Source: Chara braunii (Eukaryota > Streptophyta > Charophyceae > Charales > Characeae). From it: a DNA stretch of 20,907 nucleotides. Under the pieces are notes generated by a model, which was given only the letters and a program-made list of their open reading frames with translations, did not search any database and had not been told where the DNA came from. Below are positions 18,046 to 20,907 of the stretch, in pieces; position 1 is the stretch's first letter, and each line of letters opens with the position of its first letter. The stretch spans positions 555,467-576,373 of the forward strand of contig BFEA01000728.1 in the NCBI GenBank assembly GCA_003427395.1. The letters run 5' to 3'. The position numbers and the translations under genes are program-made.

Positions 18046-19160
18046 TTAAATTTTAAACCAACTCCTGCGTGACGCGGCCGGGAGGGTCCTGCGCTGCCTC
18101 GTGCGGTGCCGAACCGATGCGCTCGACACCATCCCCTGCAAATGCGCATACTGGTCCCACTTCGCCTTGATGAGGGCGACCATGTGGTTGACTGACCAGA
18201 AGTTCTGCCCGCCCTCGGCCTCCACGTCGCCTTCCCCCTCGCTCCCCGCAGGCCCCGCTCTTTTTCCCTGTCTCGCAGTCGACGCAGAAGCCTTGGTGTT
18301 CTTACCCCGACCACCCGTGGATTTCTTCCGCATCGGCCAAACGTCGCCTGTATCGTCGTCCTGCCGTTCCTCATCCTTGGCGGTCCTCGTTACCTTGGGT
18401 GTCCATTACCGCCGACTCCTTCTCTGTGTTCACCTCCTACACGCACAGTCGCTGCATCCCCCTCGTTATGGACTCCTCGCGTTCTCGATGCACCTGCTGC
18501 TGATGTTCTGCCCATACCTGCCTCCCATCCCAGTCCCCAGCACACTGCGCGAAAGCTTCGTCCGTCAGCCCGCACTCAGGCATGCCGCTTCCCTTGCTGC
18601 CACCTCCCGACAACAACGATGGAGGCTGCATCCACTTTGGACAACCGGCAGCAGCATGTTCTGCTGATGAAGGCGCCGACTGCACTCTCGGACGCTCCCT
18701 TGTCTTATTTGACGCCACCGAGTCTCCGGAGGGAGCTTTTGCAGATCGGCCAACTAGCGTCACTTGCCCTGCGTTGTCGTCAGGGTGTGGGTTAATGAGG
18801 ATAGCACATGTGGCAGCCGATGAGCTCCCGCTACACAGCCCGAATGAAAGATTCACACCGGCTACAGTGTTGCTTTCGCGCATGCCCTCTTCCAACAGTT
18901 CCGTGAAGGACTATCAAGACATCGTCTCACGATTCCCATACAATTGGCTCCCCGCCCACTTCTGGGTGGACCCGCTTCCCGTCGCCACGGTACGTGACTG
19001 TGCTTCCTTCGCCTCCTCGTCTGACTTATCGGGCAGAGGTTGTTCGTGCGGTGACAGGTCCACGCATGCAGGGCTCGTATGCCCTTGCACTGCTTGCAGT
19101 GCTTCCCGGGACGCTGCGTGCCGGTTGGCTTGCGAATCAGTCCACTGAAGACCTGTTCTT
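18046..19160 (-). pseudogene. Myb/SANT-like gene remnant with frameshifts, minus strand
   Basis: Read on the minus strand, coding-like sequence starts near 19160 and runs in one frame through SQLYGNRETMS, two adjacent stops (TGA, TAG near 18920), SFTELLEEGMRESN and LSFGLCSGSSS to a stop at 18437. Two other frames then carry the continuation, GGEHREGVGGNGHPR (ends 18390) and a frame from about 18390 that includes DEERQDDDTGDVWP. That last frame becomes MRKKSTGGRGKN (18333) and the helix FWSVNHMVALIKAKWDQYAH (about 18180-18240), and ends at 18046. The tryptophan-led helix with Lys, Arg and Asp resembles helix one of Myb/SANT-like (trihelix-type) domains; the rest of the domain is lost. From memory this matches a multicopy, transposon-associated charophyte family. 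Function here is probably gone. Confidence 0.5.
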
Positions 19161-19169
19161 CGCCTGCCG

Positions 19170-19595
19170 CCCGTCCATGATGACGCCCTTCGTCGCTAAA
19201 CGCCTCTTGCGTGTGCATCCAGGCAGCCTGCCGAGGATGCAGATTTGGAAGACGATGAGGAGGACAAGCGCAATGATGACCAGGAACAGCAGCGGCGGCC
19301 TTCGGAAGACGTTGGCCATGAACGACACGTGGGGAAGGGCAGTAACTGCACCACGCCGGTACGTCTCCAGCAAACGGTGTTGAAAAGAGGGCAGCAAACG
19401 ATAGACTTTCGAATGTGACAAACACCATCCTAATGTCTTGCATCGTGGAGCACAGCTGGGAATAGAAACTTGGGTCGGCTAAAATATTCAAATTTTCTGA
19501 CCGTTGGACCCCTTTCTGTTGGGCGGCAGGCACTATGAGGGAGAACGCTGGTTGACGAAGTCGATGGGGGCCGGCAGGCCACCAACGGTCCAACG
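19170..19595 (-). other. Minus-strand open region with a transmembrane-like segment
   Basis: Upstream of the SANT-like remnant two overlapping minus-strand frames are open (19593-18862 and 19421-19137). The shorter holds about 22 hydrophobic residues, PPLLFLVIIALVLLIVFQIC, flanked by Arg on both sides, which would span a membrane. It ends at TGA 19137. No homologue is recognised. It may be the N-terminal part of the same old gene in another frame, or chance in GC-rich DNA. Confidence 0.25.
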
Positions 19596-19924
19596 GTTAC
19601 CGTTGGCGTAAGGTTCCTGGAAGCCGAACGTTGAAGACAGAAGATCTCCGTGCGCTGCCCGGTAGGAACTCCAATGGACCAGCTGACGAAAATTTGATGC
19701 CGACAACTGGTGCCCTCACCACTCCGATTATCCCGGATCCTTCACCTCCGAGGGACCTCGGGAGGTACCTTGGGGGAGGCCACAAAATGGCTGTAGCCCG
19801 AGGACGCCGCGATGATTCCCGGACGAAATGTTTTCACTTTTTTTTTCCCTTCTTGTCCCCGAGGACAGGTACAACGATAATTTCCTCGAGGAATTTATGC
19901 GCCCGAGGAGTGTCTAACGAGCCC
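19596..19924. other. Non-coding, small palindromes only
   Basis: No gene is recognised. CCAACGGT and ACCGTTGG (about 19580-19604) form an inverted pair at the left edge, and TTCCTCGAGGAA (about 19882-19893) is a perfect 12-base palindrome. Confidence 0.5.
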
Positions 19925-20195
19925 CTGAATCCTCCGCTAGAACATGGACACATACTCTGCCACTTTGCTGCATGTGGAGAGTAGTGGAGCTACATGCACA
20001 ACAGCAAAATACTAAGGGCCTTGCTCCACTACTCTCCACATACAGAAAAAACAGCAAAAAATATTGGTGTATCTTTCCATGTTCCAGCCCAGGATTCAGT
20101 CTCATTTCACTCATTTGGTGAGGAGTGGAGCGAGTATGTCTTAACGCAAGATCTATTCTCATTTCGCCCATTTCACTGGTAGTGGAGCAAGGCCC
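19925..20195. mobile_element. Fold-back, MITE-like sequence
   Basis: Two nested inverted repeats are present. The inner pair is a perfect 19-base match, ATGTGGAGAGTAGTGGAGC (19972-19990) with its complement (20023-20041), 32 bases apart. The outer pair, 19925-19947 against 20077-20099, matches at 20 of 23. A third pair overlaps: GGGCCTTGCTCCACTAC (20016-20032) returns inverted at 20179-20195, 17 of 17. The sequence GTAGTGGAGC thus occurs three times in alternating orientation. No transposase and no clear target duplication were seen; TAA before 20016 has no matching TAA after 20195. It looks like a short non-autonomous DNA element with one copy folded into another. Confidence 0.6.
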
Positions 20196-20540
20196 GTCGG
20201 AGTAGTAGTATGCAGGTAGTCAAGATGAGTTAGAGAGAGGAATATCGCTGGTTGTTTTTTTTCCTTATTTTCTCTCGTTTCACTCCGGTAGTGTTTTTTC
20301 TTCCTTCTGTTTTCTTGACAGATCGTATTTGTTGTCTGTTTTTTTTTTTTTTCTTTTGAACTTTTTGTAGGTCCCCCTGCTTCTGGACTATATCCCTTCA
20401 CATTTCAGACTTTTGTGATGAGCCAAAAAAAAAAAAAGATCAAAGAAGAAGCCTTAGGGGGGTTCTCAAATGATTTGATAACTTCCCCCCCATTTCCTCC
20501 TTTTGTTTTTCAAGGCTTTTTTTTTGTTCCCTGTTTGGTT
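20196..20540. other. T-rich non-coding DNA
   Basis: T and A homopolymers (for example about 20340-20352 and 20425-20437) and no gene. Confidence 0.6.
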
Positions 20541-20653
20541 CAATCAATCAAAGAAGTTGATTGATTGATTGATTGCGGGCACGGAGATTGATAGATTGAT
20601 GGAGCGCGCACACACACACACACACAAACACAGTACCCACACACACACAGTAA
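20541..20653. repeat. (CAAT)n/(GATT)n hairpin and (CA)n microsatellites
   Basis: CAATCAATCAA (20541-20551) and TTGATTGATTG with further GATT units (20557-20575) form an 11-bp stem with a 5-base loop. Interrupted (CA)n runs follow at about 20608-20626 and 20638-20649. Confidence 0.9.
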
Positions 20654-20719
20654 AGAAGACCACTTTTCTCAGGGATATCACTGACTCTGGGTGGACGTGG
20701 TAAGTCCTTATGCTTCCTG

Positions 20720-20780
20720 GGCATGTTGTCGGGGTTCAACCTCCTGATGAGTCAGTAAAAGATCGACGAAATAGTCTGCC
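20720..20780 (+). ncRNA. Type III hammerhead ribozyme motif
   Basis: All core elements are present in order. Stem III 5' strand GGCATGTTGT (20720-20729) is followed by C20730, giving cleavage triplet GTC, with the cut expected between 20730 and 20731. Stem I is GGGG/CCTC (20731-20734, 20740-20743) with loop TTCAA. CTGATGA lies at 20744-20750. Stem II is GTC/GAC (20751-20753, 20765-20767) with an 11-base loop, then GAAA at 20768-20771. The stem III 3' strand (20771-20780) pairs with its partner at 9 of 10 positions, three of them G-U. Stems I and II are closed and stem III is open, which is type III, the form known from plant retrozymes. Stem II is short and stem III wobble-rich, so activity may be modest. 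Placement among microsatellites fits a repeat-borne copy. Confidence 0.7.
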
Positions 20781-20834
20781 GCAGTCATGCTGTTTTTGTG
20801 GAGTTGTGTAGCGAATATGAAAACACACACACCA

Positions 20835-20843
20835 CTCTCTCTC

Positions 20844-20907
<64 letters not shown>
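20835..20907 (+). repeat. (CT)n microsatellite running off the window
   Basis: After one interrupted stretch (20835-20846) the CT dinucleotide is uninterrupted from about 20847 to the last base, so its full length is unknown. Such an end often marks an assembly break. Confidence 0.95.

Overview
The window looks like repeat-dominated nuclear DNA of a plant-lineage eukaryote. The reasons are LTR-retrotransposon parts, a primer-binding site for plant initiator tRNA-Met, GT-AG intron-like stretches, long mono-, di- and trinucleotide tracts, and no prokaryotic gene layout. From memory, the Gag, protease and SANT-like sequences resemble multicopy families of charophyte algae such as Chara. That placement is inference; no search was run. 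No intact single-copy host gene was found.

Layout. 1-383: non-coding, with a 25-nt A tract and a 40-nt T tract. 384-5995: a broken Ty3/gypsy-type element. It has a probable 5' LTR (384-1594, TGTTGCA...TGCAACA ends), a tRNA-iMet primer site (1599-1613), a possible leader intron (1638-2598) holding an AT-rich minisatellite, a gag frame (2829-4409) and a protease-integrase fusion (to 5995). Reverse transcriptase, RNase H and most of the integrase core are missing. Gag and Pol lie in 0 and -1 frames, and a GGGAAAC heptamer plus a 7-bp hairpin sit in the overlap. 6136-8753: a second gag-like pseudogene with one frameshift and four in-frame TAG codons. 8754-9860: AT-moderate non-coding DNA. 9860-11615: a hairpin-rich stretch with a tRNA-like cloverleaf (10504-10583) and a divergent U6 snRNA-like sequence (11516-11615).

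11616-14640: no convincing gene, one 29-bp tandem repeat and one intron-like segment. 14665-15598: about eleven copies of a conserved core (CTRTAAGTTYAGG), most of them flanked by short arms that differ between copies yet still pair. 15884-16342: a ~124-bp tandem repeat that ends at a possible LTR end and second primer site. 17030-17980: more hairpins. 18046-19160, minus strand: a frameshifted gene remnant with a Myb/SANT-like helix. 19925-20195: a fold-back (MITE-like) sequence. 20540-20907: microsatellites around a type III hammerhead ribozyme motif (20720-20780).

The genes do not form a pathway. The common theme is retroelement debris and sequence that looks built to fold as RNA. The strongest candidates for something undescribed are the conserved-core hairpin array, the hammerhead motif, and the tRNA-like/U6-like pair in a structured tract.
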